A DNA stretch of 64,000 bases from an uncultured Clostridia bacterium (GCA_934643825.1 CAKUCW010000003.1:1-64000); one strand, 5' to 3'; positions 7,781-16,146 are shown, counted from the stretch's first letter. Program-made: numbers and translations. Notes: generated from the letters alone by a model not told the origin.

Positions 7781-8659
7781 ATGCCGCGTCTTTACGTCGT
7801 CGCAACGCCGATCGGCAATCTTTCCGATATCAGCCCTCGTGCGCTGGAAACGCTGAAAAACTGTGCGCTGATCGCTGCGGAAGATACGCGGGTCACCCGC
7901 GCCCTGCTCAACCATTTCGGCATCGACACGCCCTGCGTATCCAACCATCAGCATAACGAAGAAAACCGTGCCGCGCCGCTCATCGAGCGCATGCTCGCCG
8001 AGGACATCGACGTCGCCGTTGTCACCGACGCAGGCACGCCCTGCATCAGCGACCCCGGCAGTGTGCTCGTCCACGAAGCGGCGCAGGCGGGCATCGAGGT
8101 GCTTGCCGTTCCGGGCGCGACCGCCATGGCAAGCGCACTTTCCGTCAGCGGGTTTGACACGCGGGAATTCGCCTTTTATGGCTTTCTGCCCCGCCAGAAG
8201 AAGGATCTCGAAGAAAAGCTGCTCTCCATTGCCCGAAGCGGCGTGCCGATTGCCGTCGCGCACGAATCGCCGCATCGCGTCATCGATTTGGTGCGCGTGA
8301 TTGCCGCAACCCTGCCCGGATGCCGGATCAGCGCCAGCTGCGACCTGACCAAGCTCTATGAAAAGACCATCCGCGGCACGGCGGACGAGGTTCTTGCCAT
8401 GCTGCTTGCCAACGAAAAGGCGGAAAAGGGCGAGTATTGTCTGGTGCTGGATCTGCACGACGTTCATCTCGCCGAACAGCAAGCCGCGCCGAACGCCAGT
8501 CTGGAAGCACGCATTTTTGAACTGATGTTCTCCGGCAAGGACATGCGGGAAGCGGGCGACGTTTTGATGGCGCAGGGCGAAAAGCGCAACGACATCTACC
8601 GTGCGCGGACCGCCGTGCAGCGGTTCCTTGAGTCGCTGTATGAAGACGAAGAGGAATAA
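7781..8659 (+). CDS. rsmI: 16S rRNA 2'-O-ribose C1402 methyltransferase
   Basis: RsmI methylates the 2'-OH of C1402 in the decoding centre of 16S rRNA using S-adenosylmethionine. The 292-residue protein shows the tetrapyrrole-methylase fold and RsmI signatures: LYVVATPIGNLSDI, IAAEDTRVTRALLNHFGI, VTDAGTPCISDPGSVLV and the PGATAMASALSVSGFDT loop. The start at 7,781 follows AGGAGGAACGAAC. The open frame 10 codons longer lacks a ribosome site. The C-terminal domain (about 230-292), which often binds RNA, is present. A terminator follows at 8,702. Confidence 0.95.
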   Translation: MPRLYVVATPIGNLSDISPRALETLKNCALIAAEDTRVTRALLNHFGIDTPCVSNHQHNEENRAAPLIERMLAEDIDVAVVTDAGTPCISDPGSVLVHEAAQAGIEVLAVPGATAMASALSVSGFDTREFAFYGFLPRQKKDLEEKLLSIARSGVPIAVAHESPHRVIDLVRVIAATLPGCRISASCDLTKLYEKTIRGTADEVLAMLLANEKAEKGEYCLVLDLHDVHLAEQQAAPNASLEARIFELMFSGKDMREAGDVLMAQGEKRNDIYRARTAVQRFLESLYEDEEE

Positions 8660-8701
8660 ATTCTTTCCCCGCTGTCGGGCACTTTATCCACTTCAACAGG
8701 A

Positions 8702-8740
8702 AGAGCTATTCTCTCTGATGAGAGAATGGCTTTTTAATTT
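8702..8740 (+). terminator. Rho-independent terminator after rsmI
   Basis: AGCTATTCTCTC pairs with GAGAGAATGGCT, with loop TGAT, followed by TTTTAATTT. Confidence 0.85.
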
Positions 8741-8778
8741 GCCCGTGTTTCTCGTTCCGAAAAATTATGCGCATCCAC

Positions 8779-8807
8779 TTGACAAGGCGTTTCTGCTCCT
8801 TTATAAT
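8779..8807 (+). promoter_or_regulatory. Consensus sigma-A promoter of the DUF3793-flavodoxin operon
   Basis: TTGACA-N17-TATAAT is a perfect match with perfect spacing. The expected start site near 8,814 falls at the edge of the palindrome 8,815-8,830, so a repressor bound there would block initiation. Confidence 0.85.
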
Positions 8808-8814
8808 GTATCTT

Positions 8815-8830
8815 GTTAGTTCAATCTAAC
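8815..8830. promoter_or_regulatory. Palindromic operator 1, GTTAG-N6-CTAAC
   Basis: GTTAGTTCAATCTAAC is a dyad with five-base arms, placed at the probable +1 of the promoter at 8,779. The same arms and spacing recur at 8,873. The TTAG/CTAA dyad resembles DtxR/IdeR-type iron boxes; that identity is inference, supported only by the flavodoxin downstream. Confidence 0.7.
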
Positions 8831-8837
8831 TTAATAT

Positions 8838-8861
8838 AAATGCGGTTTGCCGCATTTTCTT
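8838..8861 (+). terminator. Short hairpin with T-rich tail in the leader (possible attenuator)
   Basis: ATGCGG-TTTG-CCGCAT followed by TTTTCTT lies in the untranslated leader, between the two palindromes. The stem is only six pairs, so termination would be partial. Confidence 0.45.
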
Positions 8862-8872
8862 AAACCCCACGG

Positions 8873-8888
8873 GTTAGAATAAGCTAAC
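8873..8888. promoter_or_regulatory. Palindromic operator 2, GTTAG-N6-CTAAC
   Basis: GTTAGAATAAGCTAAC has the same arms and spacing as operator 1 and lies 58 bases downstream of it, just before the ribosome site GAGGAG of the DUF3793 gene. Two sites could allow cooperative binding or a roadblock. Confidence 0.6.
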
Positions 8889-8911
8889 AATATAAAAGAG
8901 GAGTTTTGCCT

Positions 8912-9466
8912 ATGTCGCTCCAACCCGCTTTGATTGAATATGCCTCTCCGACGCTGGCGAGTCTGAAATGCGGCAGTCTGTTCAGTCTGATTCCCGCAGA
9001 TCCGCAGCAACTCAAGCATGAAGCCGCCCAGATATCCGCTATCCTCGCGCCCAAGGGACTTTCGCTTCGGCTGATTGATGTTGGCGGCGGTCGTATTCTG
9101 TGCTATATGTTTCGTCATGCCCAGCTGTTGACCATGCTCAATGGTTCGCGGGAAGCGGCATTTCTGAAAGGATTGGGCTATTCCTCCCTCTCTGTTTCCG
9201 ATGCAGTTGATACGCTCTGCGCACGCCTTGCCATGGGTGGGGATTTCCCGCACGAGATCGGGCTGTTCCTCGGCTATCCGGTCGAGGACGTCATCGGCTT
9301 CATCGAAAACAAAGGAAAAAACTGTCTTTGCTACGGCTGCTGGAAGTGCTATTCAAACGCATGCGCCGCGCAAAAGGCGTTCGACAAGTTCCGCAAATGC
9401 ACCAACGTCTATAAGCGTCTTTTCGCCTGCGGACGCAGCATCAACCAGCTTGCCGTCGCCTCGTAA
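8912..9466 (+). CDS. DUF3793 family protein
   Basis: This is a 184-residue, soluble-looking protein matching the DUF3793 pattern: an N-terminal segment ending in ASLKCGSLF, a central GLSLRLIDVGGGRILCYMFR strand-rich block, and a C-terminal region with HEIGLFLGYPVEDVIGFI, then CLCYGCWKCYSN and a helix ending CTNVYKRLFACGRSINQL. Function is unknown. Homologues in Clostridia are often next to ferrous-iron transport genes and flavodoxin (established gene-neighbourhood knowledge), and here flavodoxin follows 66 bases downstream. The ATG at 8,912 is chosen over a TTG two codons earlier because GAGGAG is 8 bases upstream. The conserved cysteines could bind metal or heme; that is inference. Confidence 0.85.
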   Translation: MSLQPALIEYASPTLASLKCGSLFSLIPADPQQLKHEAAQISAILAPKGLSLRLIDVGGGRILCYMFRHAQLLTMLNGSREAAFLKGLGYSSLSVSDAVDTLCARLAMGGDFPHEIGLFLGYPVEDVIGFIENKGKNCLCYGCWKCYSNACAAQKAFDKFRKCTNVYKRLFACGRSINQLAVAS

Positions 9467-9532
9467 CCGCCTACACTCGGGCTGCCGCGTTTCACCGCGG
9501 CTGTCCGCATCATAGAAAGGAGAACATACAAA

Positions 9533-9940
9533 ATGAGTAAAGTTGCTGTTGTTTATTGGAGCGGAACCGGTCATACCGAAGCCATGGCGCAGGCAGTCGC
9601 CGCCGCTGCACAAGCCGATCTCTTTCCTGCCGCCGAGTTTGACGCGGACAAGGCGGCGCAATACGACGCGATTGCCTTCGGCTGCCCGTCCATGGGCGCG
9701 GAGCAGCTGGAGGATTCCGAGTTTGAGCCGATGTTTGAAGCCGTGAAAGCGAGTCTGCCGGGCAAGAAGGTCGCCCTGTTCGGCTCTTACGGCTGGGGCG
9801 GCGGCGAATGGATGCGCACTTGGGAAAGCGACTGCGAAGCCGCCGGCATCACCCTTGCCGCCGAGAGCGTCATCTGTCAGGACGAACCGGACGAAGATGC
9901 GCTTGCCGCATGCGCCAAGCTGGGCGAAGCGCTCCGCTGA
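9533..9940 (+). CDS. Flavodoxin (FMN electron carrier)
   Basis: This 135-residue protein has the short-chain flavodoxin fold. The phosphate loop WSGTGHTEAMA is at residues 8-18, the AFGCPSMGAEQLEDSEFEPM segment contacts the isoalloxazine ring, and the FGSYGWGGGEWM loop is near residue 80. It carries one or two electrons and commonly replaces ferredoxin when iron is short. It follows the DUF3793 gene with an AGAAAGGAG ribosome site and no separate promoter that can be seen, so it should share the operator-controlled promoter at 8,779. A terminator follows at 10,018. Confidence 0.93.
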   Translation: MSKVAVVYWSGTGHTEAMAQAVAAAAQADLFPAAEFDADKAAQYDAIAFGCPSMGAEQLEDSEFEPMFEAVKASLPGKKVALFGSYGWGGGEWMRTWESDCEAAGITLAAESVICQDEPDEDALAACAKLGEALR

Positions 9941-10017
9941 AAAAATAACCCAATCATTCCCTATGTAAAGGAACACTCCCACCCATCCTTTACTCCCCTC
10001 CATCATCCATAAAGTCT

Positions 10018-10055
10018 TTCCTCCATGTCGGACGCCCGGCATGGAGGGCTTTTTG
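10018..10055 (+). terminator. Rho-independent terminator after flavodoxin
   Basis: CCTCCATG pairs with CATGGAGG around a GC-rich loop, followed by GCTTTTTG. Confidence 0.85.
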
Positions 10056-10210
10056 TTGATAGGCTTTAAGATAATGCTGCCGCGGTTCATTCTTATGTGG
10101 TTTTCCATCCTCTTCAAAAACCTGTACACGAAAAAAGCTTATCTGAACAGGGAATCGCCCGTCCGACGGCGAATGTTCTGTAGTATTCTGCCGGTTGGAG
10201 GAAAACATGT

Positions 10211-11164
10211 ATGGATGAACTGTTTGGAAAACACGCCGACCTGACCATCAGCAAGCCGGACGCGCTTTATCGCATGGCTCATGCGCTGGCTTCCCCCGTG
10301 CGCATCCGCATCATGCAGGAATTGGGCATTCACACCCTGAGCGTAGGCGAACTGGCTCAGGCGCTGGATATTCCCATGTCCACCGCCGCGCTGAGCGTCA
10401 AAATTCTGGAAGAAGCCGGCATTATCACGACGGAAACCCAGCCCGGCGTGCGCGGCGTCGTCAAGCTGTGCAGCCGCCGGTTGGATACGCTCGCCATCAC
10501 CCTTGTCCCGGAGGATGAACAGCGTCCTTCCTCGCTCACCCTGCAAATGCCCATCGGCGGATACAGCGCCGCAACCGATATTCAGCCGACCTGCGGACTC
10601 GCCAACGATAACACAACGCTCGGCGATATGGATAGACCCACCGCCTTTTACATGCCCGATCGATTCGGCGCACAGCTCATCTGGTTCCGTCAGGGTTCGC
10701 TCGAATATCGCTTCGGACAACTGGAAATGAAAGTGATCGACTTGGACTGGCTGGAATTCTCCTTTGAAGCCTGTTCGGAAGCCCCGATGTACCGCGACCC
10801 GTGGAAGAGCGATATTTCCGTTTCCATCAACGGCAAGCGGCTGGGCGTATGGACATGTCCCTGCGACTGCGGCGGACGCCGCGGAAGGCTCACGCCGGAA
10901 TGGTGGTCGATTCTCTCCACGCAGTTTGGCTTCCTGAAAACATGGCGCGTCACGCACGAGGGCAGTTTTCTGGACAACAAACGCATCAGCGACGTGACCA
11001 TTGACGATCTGGCGATCGGGCAAAACGACTATATTTCCGTCGTCATCAGCGTGGACGCCGATGCGGAAAACGCGGGCGGCATCAATCTTTTCGGCGAGCA
11101 TTTCGGCGATCATCCGCAGGCGCTGATTCTCCGCCTTGGTTATCACATAAAAAATGCCACCTAA
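10211..11164 (+). CDS. Winged-helix (ArsR-like) transcriptional regulator with large C-terminal domain
   Basis: This is a 317-residue regulator. Residues about 20-95 form an ArsR-type winged helix: ALASPVRIRIMQELG, then LSVGELAQALDIPMSTAALS (recognition helix) and LEEAGIITTETQPGVRG (wing). The remaining 220 residues are a strand-rich domain of unknown function with a CDCGGRRGRLTPEWW motif, probably the effector domain. ArsR-plus-this-domain proteins sit beside glycosidase and sugar transporter genes in Clostridia. Here a GH2/ABC sugar operon starts 400 bases downstream, so it is probably that operon's regulator (inference). The ribosome site is TTGGAGG. Confidence 0.75.
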   Translation: MDELFGKHADLTISKPDALYRMAHALASPVRIRIMQELGIHTLSVGELAQALDIPMSTAALSVKILEEAGIITTETQPGVRGVVKLCSRRLDTLAITLVPEDEQRPSSLTLQMPIGGYSAATDIQPTCGLANDNTTLGDMDRPTAFYMPDRFGAQLIWFRQGSLEYRFGQLEMKVIDLDWLEFSFEACSEAPMYRDPWKSDISVSINGKRLGVWTCPCDCGGRRGRLTPEWWSILSTQFGFLKTWRVTHEGSFLDNKRISDVTIDDLAIGQNDYISVVISVDADAENAGGINLFGEHFGDHPQALILRLGYHIKNAT

Positions 11165-11260
11165 CGCCCTGCCGCCACGCCCACGAAAAGGCGCATTTCC
11201 TGCATAAAAACGCATAAACTGACGGTTACGATGCAAAATCCATGCGGCAAAGTCATTTTT

Positions 11261-11297
11261 CAGCCCTTTCAGGTCCATTCCTGAAGGGGCTTTTTCA
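11261..11297 (+). terminator. Rho-independent terminator after the regulator gene
   Basis: AGCCCTTTCAGG pairs with CCTGAAGGGGCT and is followed by a T run. It separates the regulator from the glycosidase operon. Confidence 0.85.
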
Positions 11298-11369
11298 TCC
11301 GCTTTCATTCCAAATTATATGTAGTAGTCCTTTCAGATTCTACGGGTTTTATAAAGTATTTCAAAACTA

Positions 11370-11398
11370 TTGACGCCCATTTTATTTGCTGATATACT
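11370..11398 (+). promoter_or_regulatory. Sigma-A promoter of the GH2/ABC sugar operon, with long AT-rich leader
   Basis: TTGACG-N17-TATACT gives a leader of about 165 bases before the GH2 ATG. The leader is strikingly AT-rich against the genome. A TTTCAAAACWATT word occurs at 11,360 (overlapping the -35) and again at 11,500, and ACAAAATC/GATTTTGT segments can pair. No known riboswitch was recognised. The repeated word could be the regulator's site. Confidence 0.65.
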
Positions 11399-11568
11399 GT
11401 TTTTATCAAGAAACAATATTGATTTTGTACGTTTTATCTTTCAGTTCATTCAAAATATCGGATTTATACACAAAATCAGTTTCGTAATTTTTTATTCGTT
11501 TCAAAACAATTAGAACATCATTCTGTTTCTTTACAAAAATCTTAAACAAGTGTACAGGAGGATCATCC

Positions 11569-13374
11569 ATGAACACCGTTATTCCACGTCCCGAGCATCC
11601 ACGTCCCGATTTTATGCGTGATACGTTTTTCAACCTCAACGGCGTCTGGCAGTTTGCCTTTGACGACGCGGATGAAGGCGTTGCCAAGGAATGGATGAAG
11701 CCCGGTTTTTCCCTTCCGATGGAAATCACCGTTCCGTTTGCCTATCAGACGAAGATGAGCGGCATCGGTCCGACGGATGAGATTCACCCGGTCATCTGGT
11801 ATCGCCGCACGTTCTCCGTTCCGCAGGAGATGCAGGGCAGGCGCATTCTGCTCCGCTTCGGCGCGGTGGATTACGCCTGCGAAGTCTATGTGAACGGCAA
11901 AAAAGCCGGTTCCCACGTCGGAGGCTACACGCCTTTCGCGCTGGATGTGACCCTGCTGCTGACGGAGGGCAAAAACGACCTCTGTCTCCGCGTTGTCGAT
12001 CATCCGGACTGCACCCAGCCCCGCGGCAAGCAGTATTGGGAGCGTGGGCTGATGGGCTGCTGGTACACGCCGGTTTCCGGCATCTGGCAGACGGTTTATA
12101 TGGAAGCTGTCGGCGAGATCGGCATGCGTTACATCCATGTCACGCCGGACATCGACCAGCACTTGGCGACCGCCGAAATCGCGCTGGACGCCATTCCGCA
12201 GGAGCCGCTGACCGTTGAGCTGACCGTTTCCTTCGAGGGACAGGTCAAGCGCGTGGTCACCGCAACGACCGTGGACCGCATCGTCCGCGTGCCGATTGAG
12301 ATGATTATGAAGGGCGACCTCGACCCGTTCCGCGTGTGGGCGCCCGGCTCGCCGAACCTCTATGACCTGCGCGTGCGCCTGCTCAAGGGCGGCGATGCGC
12401 TCGATCAGGTCGATACCTACTTCGGCATGCGCAAGATTGAGCGCCGCGACGGACGCATCTACCTGAACAACAGCCCCCTCTATCAGAAGCTGATTCTCGA
12501 CCAGGGCTATTGGCCGGACAGCAACATCACCCCGCCGAGCGACGAAGCCATCCGCCTCGACCTCCAGTATATTCTGGATTTCGGCTACAACGGCGCACGC
12601 AAGCACCAGAAGCTCGAAGATCCGCGCTTCTATTATTGGGCGGACAAGATGGGCGTGCTTGTCTGGGGCGAAGTGCCCAGCCCGTATGACTTCACCGATG
12701 AAACCGTCCGCAACCTTGCGGATACGATGTTCGGCTTTATCGAGCGCGACTTCAACCACCCGTCCATCATCTGCTGGGTGCCGCTCAACGAAAGCTGGGG
12801 CGTCCGCCAGATTTACGCCGATAAGCGGCAGCAGTCGGCGGGCCGTATGCTCTATCACCTGACCAAAGCCGCCGACGGCACGCGCCTCTGCTCCTCCAAC
12901 GACGGCTGGGAGCAGGTGACGACCGACATCTGTGCGCTGCACGATTACGCAGATAATAAGGATACCATCGCCCAGCACTTTGCCGACAGAAGCGAAGTGG
13001 AAACCCACGCCTGCGATTGGCGTCCCTGCTACGCGAACACCGAGAAGCCGACCGGTCAGGAAGCCTTCATGGTCACGGAATACGGCGGAATCGCGTTTGA
13101 AAACATCGGCATTCAGGGCGAGATGGGCGGCATGCAGACCTGGGGCTATCACGGCAAGGTCACGGATGAAGAGGCTTTCTTCGCACGCTTCAAGGCTGTG
13201 ACCGACGGCGTCCGCGAGATTCCGTACTGTCAGGGCTACTGCTACACGCAGCTGACCGACGTCATGCAGGAAATCAACGGACTGCTGACCCCCGACCGCA
13301 AACCGAAGATGGATGTTGAGCGCGTACGCACCATCAACCAGAACGCCCTCGGCAGAACCAACCAGCTCACTTAA
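11569..13374 (+). CDS. Glycoside hydrolase family 2 (beta-galactosidase/beta-glucuronidase type)
   Basis: This 601-residue GH2 enzyme has no signal peptide and is therefore cytosolic. The N-terminal sugar-binding jelly roll (about 1-175, LNGVWQFAF and WYRRTFSVPQEM), the immunoglobulin-like middle domain (about 180-285) and the TIM barrel (from about 290, YFGMRKIERRDGRIYLNN) are in canonical order. The acid/base is Glu408 in WVPLNESWG and the nucleophile is Glu504 in MVTEYGG. Exact substrate is not determined. Aldose 1-epimerase at the end of the cluster favours a galactoside, but glucuronidase or mannosidase activity cannot be excluded. An AGGAGG ribosome site precedes the ATG. It heads the operon with the importer genes. 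Confidence 0.88.
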   Translation: MNTVIPRPEHPRPDFMRDTFFNLNGVWQFAFDDADEGVAKEWMKPGFSLPMEITVPFAYQTKMSGIGPTDEIHPVIWYRRTFSVPQEMQGRRILLRFGAVDYACEVYVNGKKAGSHVGGYTPFALDVTLLLTEGKNDLCLRVVDHPDCTQPRGKQYWERGLMGCWYTPVSGIWQTVYMEAVGEIGMRYIHVTPDIDQHLATAEIALDAIPQEPLTVELTVSFEGQVKRVVTATTVDRIVRVPIEMIMKGDLDPFRVWAPGSPNLYDLRVRLLKGGDALDQVDTYFGMRKIERRDGRIYLNNSPLYQKLILDQGYWPDSNITPPSDEAIRLDLQYILDFGYNGARKHQKLEDPRFYYWADKMGVLVWGEVPSPYDFTDETVRNLADTMFGFIERDFNHPSIICWVPLNESWGVRQIYADKRQQSAGRMLYHLTKAADGTRLCSSNDGWEQVTTDICALHDYADNKDTIAQHFADRSEVETHACDWRPCYANTEKPTGQEAFMVTEYGGIAFENIGIQGEMGGMQTWGYHGKVTDEEAFFARFKAVTDGVREIPYCQGYCYTQLTDVMQEINGLLTPDRKPKMDVERVRTINQNALGRTNQLT

Positions 13375-13382
13375 TTCGTCAT

Positions 13383-13410
13383 TATACCGCCTCGAAACAA
13401 CAGCGGTATA
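13383..13410 (+). other. Intercistronic hairpin upstream of the binding-protein gene
   Basis: TATACCGC pairs perfectly with GCGGTATA around a 12-base loop, followed by AAAAATAAAAGGAGG. It could block 3'-to-5' exonuclease or mark a processing site. It is not a terminator, as the following bases are A, not T. Confidence 0.55.
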
Positions 13411-13432
13411 AAAATAAAAGGAGGGTACCTCA

Positions 13433-14662
13433 ATGAAGAAAACTCTGGCTCTCGTACTGTCCCTTGCGATGCTGCTCGCAGCGTCCACCGCTATGGCTGC
13501 CGTAGAAATCGACTACTGGTCCGTCTTCACCGGCGGCGACGGCGCAACCATGCAGGGCATGGTCGATGCGTTCAACGCTTCTCAGGACGAAGTCCACGTC
13601 AACCACACCCCGATGACCGCGGATGACCTGTATCAGAAGATTCCGATGACCGTTCAGACCGGCTCCGGCGTTCCGGATGTTGCCGTCGTTCACATCGAGC
13701 GCATCCCGAACTTCGTGACCAACGAAATGCTCTATGCCTATGACATGGATCTGATCAACGACGCCGCCGGCATCGTTGCCGAAAACTACAATCAGGCTGC
13801 GTGGGCTGCTTCCGACATCGACGGCGAGCATTACGGCATCCCGCTGGACGTCCACTCCTACGTCACCTACATCAACAAGGATCTGTTCGACAAGTATGAC
13901 CTGAACGAGTTCGTCGCCGACGGCTACATCACCTTCGACGAGATCCGTCAGCTCGGCGACAAGGCGCGTGCTGCCGGTTACGAAGGCGAAATCTTCAACC
14001 TGGGCTGGATGCGTGCGCAGATGCTGGGCTACTACGCTCAGGAAGGCGACGGCCTGCTCTCTCAGGATGGCATCCATCCGTCCATCAACAACGATTCGAT
14101 GAAGAAGGCCATGGAAACCATGAAGAGCCTGTCCGAAGACGGTTACACCACCGTGAAGAACACCGACTACTCCTCCAAGTTCTACGGCGGCGAGCTGCTG
14201 GTTTGGACCGAAGGCATCTGGATGAAGGCTGCCGTTGTGGACGCGGGCATCAACTTCGAAATGTTCCCGGGCGTCTGCTATGCTCCGGAAACCTGCAAGA
14301 GCTGGACTTCTTCCCACAACTTCGTGCAGTTCGCTGACGAAGAGCGCACCGAAGAAGAGGATCGCGCAGTTGCCAAGTTCGTCAACTGGATGGGCGAAAA
14401 CTCCCTGACCTGGGCGAAGGACGCTGGTCAGTGCCCGAGCCACCTGTCCATCAACAATGTCGAAGAGTTCAAGGATATGCCTCAGTCCTTCCTGGCTGAT
14501 CCGGCACGCGTAGACGAGCTGAACATCTACTCCTACGAGTACTGGGGACTGTTTGACACCGCGTTCTCCCGCGTTGGCTGGGACTTCGTGGATGCCATGA
14601 GCATCGAAGACGCGCTGGTTCAGATCGAGCAGGAAATCAACGACGCGATCTCCGCTCAGTAA
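13433..14662 (+). CDS. Sugar ABC transporter substrate-binding protein
   Basis: This 409-residue extracytoplasmic binding protein of the carbohydrate (MalE/UgpB-like) family would capture the sugar for the two permeases downstream. An N-terminal signal peptide is followed by an AMA-type cleavage site near residue 22, then VEIDYWSVFTGGDGATMQGMV, the usual first strand and ligand loop. PLDVHSYVTYINKDLFDKYD is the conserved hinge region. There is no lipobox cysteine, which is unusual for a monoderm Firmicute. The ribosome site is AGGAGG. A hairpin terminator between this gene and the permease gene probably makes its mRNA more abundant than that of the permeases. Confidence 0.9.
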   Translation: MKKTLALVLSLAMLLAASTAMAAVEIDYWSVFTGGDGATMQGMVDAFNASQDEVHVNHTPMTADDLYQKIPMTVQTGSGVPDVAVVHIERIPNFVTNEMLYAYDMDLINDAAGIVAENYNQAAWAASDIDGEHYGIPLDVHSYVTYINKDLFDKYDLNEFVADGYITFDEIRQLGDKARAAGYEGEIFNLGWMRAQMLGYYAQEGDGLLSQDGIHPSINNDSMKKAMETMKSLSEDGYTTVKNTDYSSKFYGGELLVWTEGIWMKAAVVDAGINFEMFPGVCYAPETCKSWTSSHNFVQFADEERTEEEDRAVAKFVNWMGENSLTWAKDAGQCPSHLSINNVEEFKDMPQSFLADPARVDELNIYSYEYWGLFDTAFSRVGWDFVDAMSIEDALVQIEQEINDAISAQ

Positions 14663-14704
14663 TCCGTAAAACGCAATTGCTGCGCCTGAATTACGCATAG
14701 CTGC

Positions 14705-14737
14705 AAGGCAGGGGGAGCAGTCCCCCTGCCTTCTTTC
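14705..14737 (+). terminator. Terminator/attenuator between binding-protein and permease genes
   Basis: GGCAGGGGGA and TCCCCCTGCC form a ten-pair stem with loop GCAG, followed by TTCTTTC. The T run is interrupted, so partial read-through into the permease genes is likely, giving excess binding protein. Confidence 0.75.
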
Positions 14738-14785
14738 GCAGCCGCAGTTCTCTTCCCCTATCATCACTAGAAAAGAGGTGTCGTT

Positions 14786-16129
14786 ATGACACGTTCCCGG
14801 ATTGCGGCGTTTCTGGCGCTCGCATTCATCGTCCTGTTCTGCTTTTCCGGCGTAACGGCGACGACGACGGTCAAGGATGCGACCGTTTCCATTCAGATGG
14901 GAATGCCGAAGCTGCTCTTCTCGCTCTCCAGTGCGCCGCTGCTGCTGATTCCGCTGGCGCTGATTGCCGCCGGCGCCGCCTTTATCGCGCTGATACAGGG
15001 TGAGCGAAACGTCGGCATGCTGTTCGGCTTTGTCGCCACGGTGTCCTTTGCCCTGTTTATGTTCTTCTTCTCCATGGAGCAGCGCAATTCCGCGCTCTAT
15101 ACGCCCCTGAGCGACGCGCTCAAGGAAGCAGGCGTAAAATTCAAAAAGCGCGACATGGATCGTATTTTCGTTTCGTATAACATCCAGACCTATGCGGCGA
15201 TGCTTTGTGCCGCGCTGACGGCTGTCATTGCCAAAACATCCTTCAAGAAGGAAAACCGTCACCTCATCAAACGCGATCTTCTCCCCTACGCCTATATCGC
15301 GCCGCACCTGTTCTTCTTCATCATCTTCTTTGTAACGCCCGCCATCTACGGCGTTTACGCCGCGTTTACAAAGTGGGATTTGTTCAACGAGCCTGTATTC
15401 ACCGGACTGGAAAACTTCAAAACGCTGCTGTTTGATTCTTCGAACACCTATTACAGACAGCTCCGAAACGGTCTGTGGAATACCGTTAAATTCGTCATTT
15501 ACACAGTACCGCTGTGCATTGTTGTACCGCTTAGCCTTGCGCTGGCACTCAATGTCCGTCCCAAGGGCAACAAGTTCTTCCAGGCGATGTATTATTTGCC
15601 GAGCCTGATGTCCATTTCGACGGTCACGCTGTCCTGGCGTTATTTCTTCACCAAGGATTACGGCATGATGAACCATTTCTTCGGCTCGACGGCAAACTGG
15701 TTCACGCCGCCCTATTCCTGGATCATGCTCGTCATCATCACGGTGTGGTGGTGTACCGGCTCAACGATGGTCATCTATCAAAGCGCATTGGCTTCGATCC
15801 CGCAGGATCAATACGAGGCGGCAGCTGTGGACGGCGCAAACGCCATCCAGAAGTTTATCAGCGTAACGCTGCCCAATATGATCTATCCGCTGATGTATAC
15901 GCTGGTTACGGCGGTCGTCGCCCAGTTCAACATTTTCGGTCAGCCCGATATCCTGCTCGGCTTCAACAATCAGGAAGCCAACGCGGTACTCCTTCAATAT
16001 ATCTATGAAAACTCCGTCAAAAAGCAGGTGGCAGGCATGTCCTCTGCGATGGCGGTCATCCTCGGTCTTTGCATCATGTGCGTAACGTTCATCCAGATTC
16101 GCATCATGGTCAAAAACAACCATGACTGA
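14786..16129 (+). CDS. Carbohydrate ABC transporter permease (MalF-like) with N-terminal extension
   Basis: This 447-residue inner-membrane permease has its canonical MalF/UgpA-type core from about residue 165 (RDLLPYAYIAPHLFFFIIFF) to the end, including the EAA loop DQYEAAAVDGANAIQKF near residue 347, which docks to the ATPase. About 150 extra residues precede it with several hydrophobic helices (an N-terminal helix, a hairpin near 50-100 and one near 140). Ordinary family members are about 290-300 residues. The extension recalls MalF's extra N-terminal helices but is not obviously homologous. The second permease follows 17 bases downstream. No ATPase gene is present, so a shared MsmX-like ATPase elsewhere is expected. 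Confidence 0.88.
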   Translation: MTRSRIAAFLALAFIVLFCFSGVTATTTVKDATVSIQMGMPKLLFSLSSAPLLLIPLALIAAGAAFIALIQGERNVGMLFGFVATVSFALFMFFFSMEQRNSALYTPLSDALKEAGVKFKKRDMDRIFVSYNIQTYAAMLCAALTAVIAKTSFKKENRHLIKRDLLPYAYIAPHLFFFIIFFVTPAIYGVYAAFTKWDLFNEPVFTGLENFKTLLFDSSNTYYRQLRNGLWNTVKFVIYTVPLCIVVPLSLALALNVRPKGNKFFQAMYYLPSLMSISTVTLSWRYFFTKDYGMMNHFFGSTANWFTPPYSWIMLVIITVWWCTGSTMVIYQSALASIPQDQYEAAAVDGANAIQKFISVTLPNMIYPLMYTLVTAVVAQFNIFGQPDILLGFNNQEANAVLLQYIYENSVKKQVAGMSSAMAVILGLCIMCVTFIQIRIMVKNNHD

Positions 16130-16146
16130 GAGGAGGAAAACGAATT

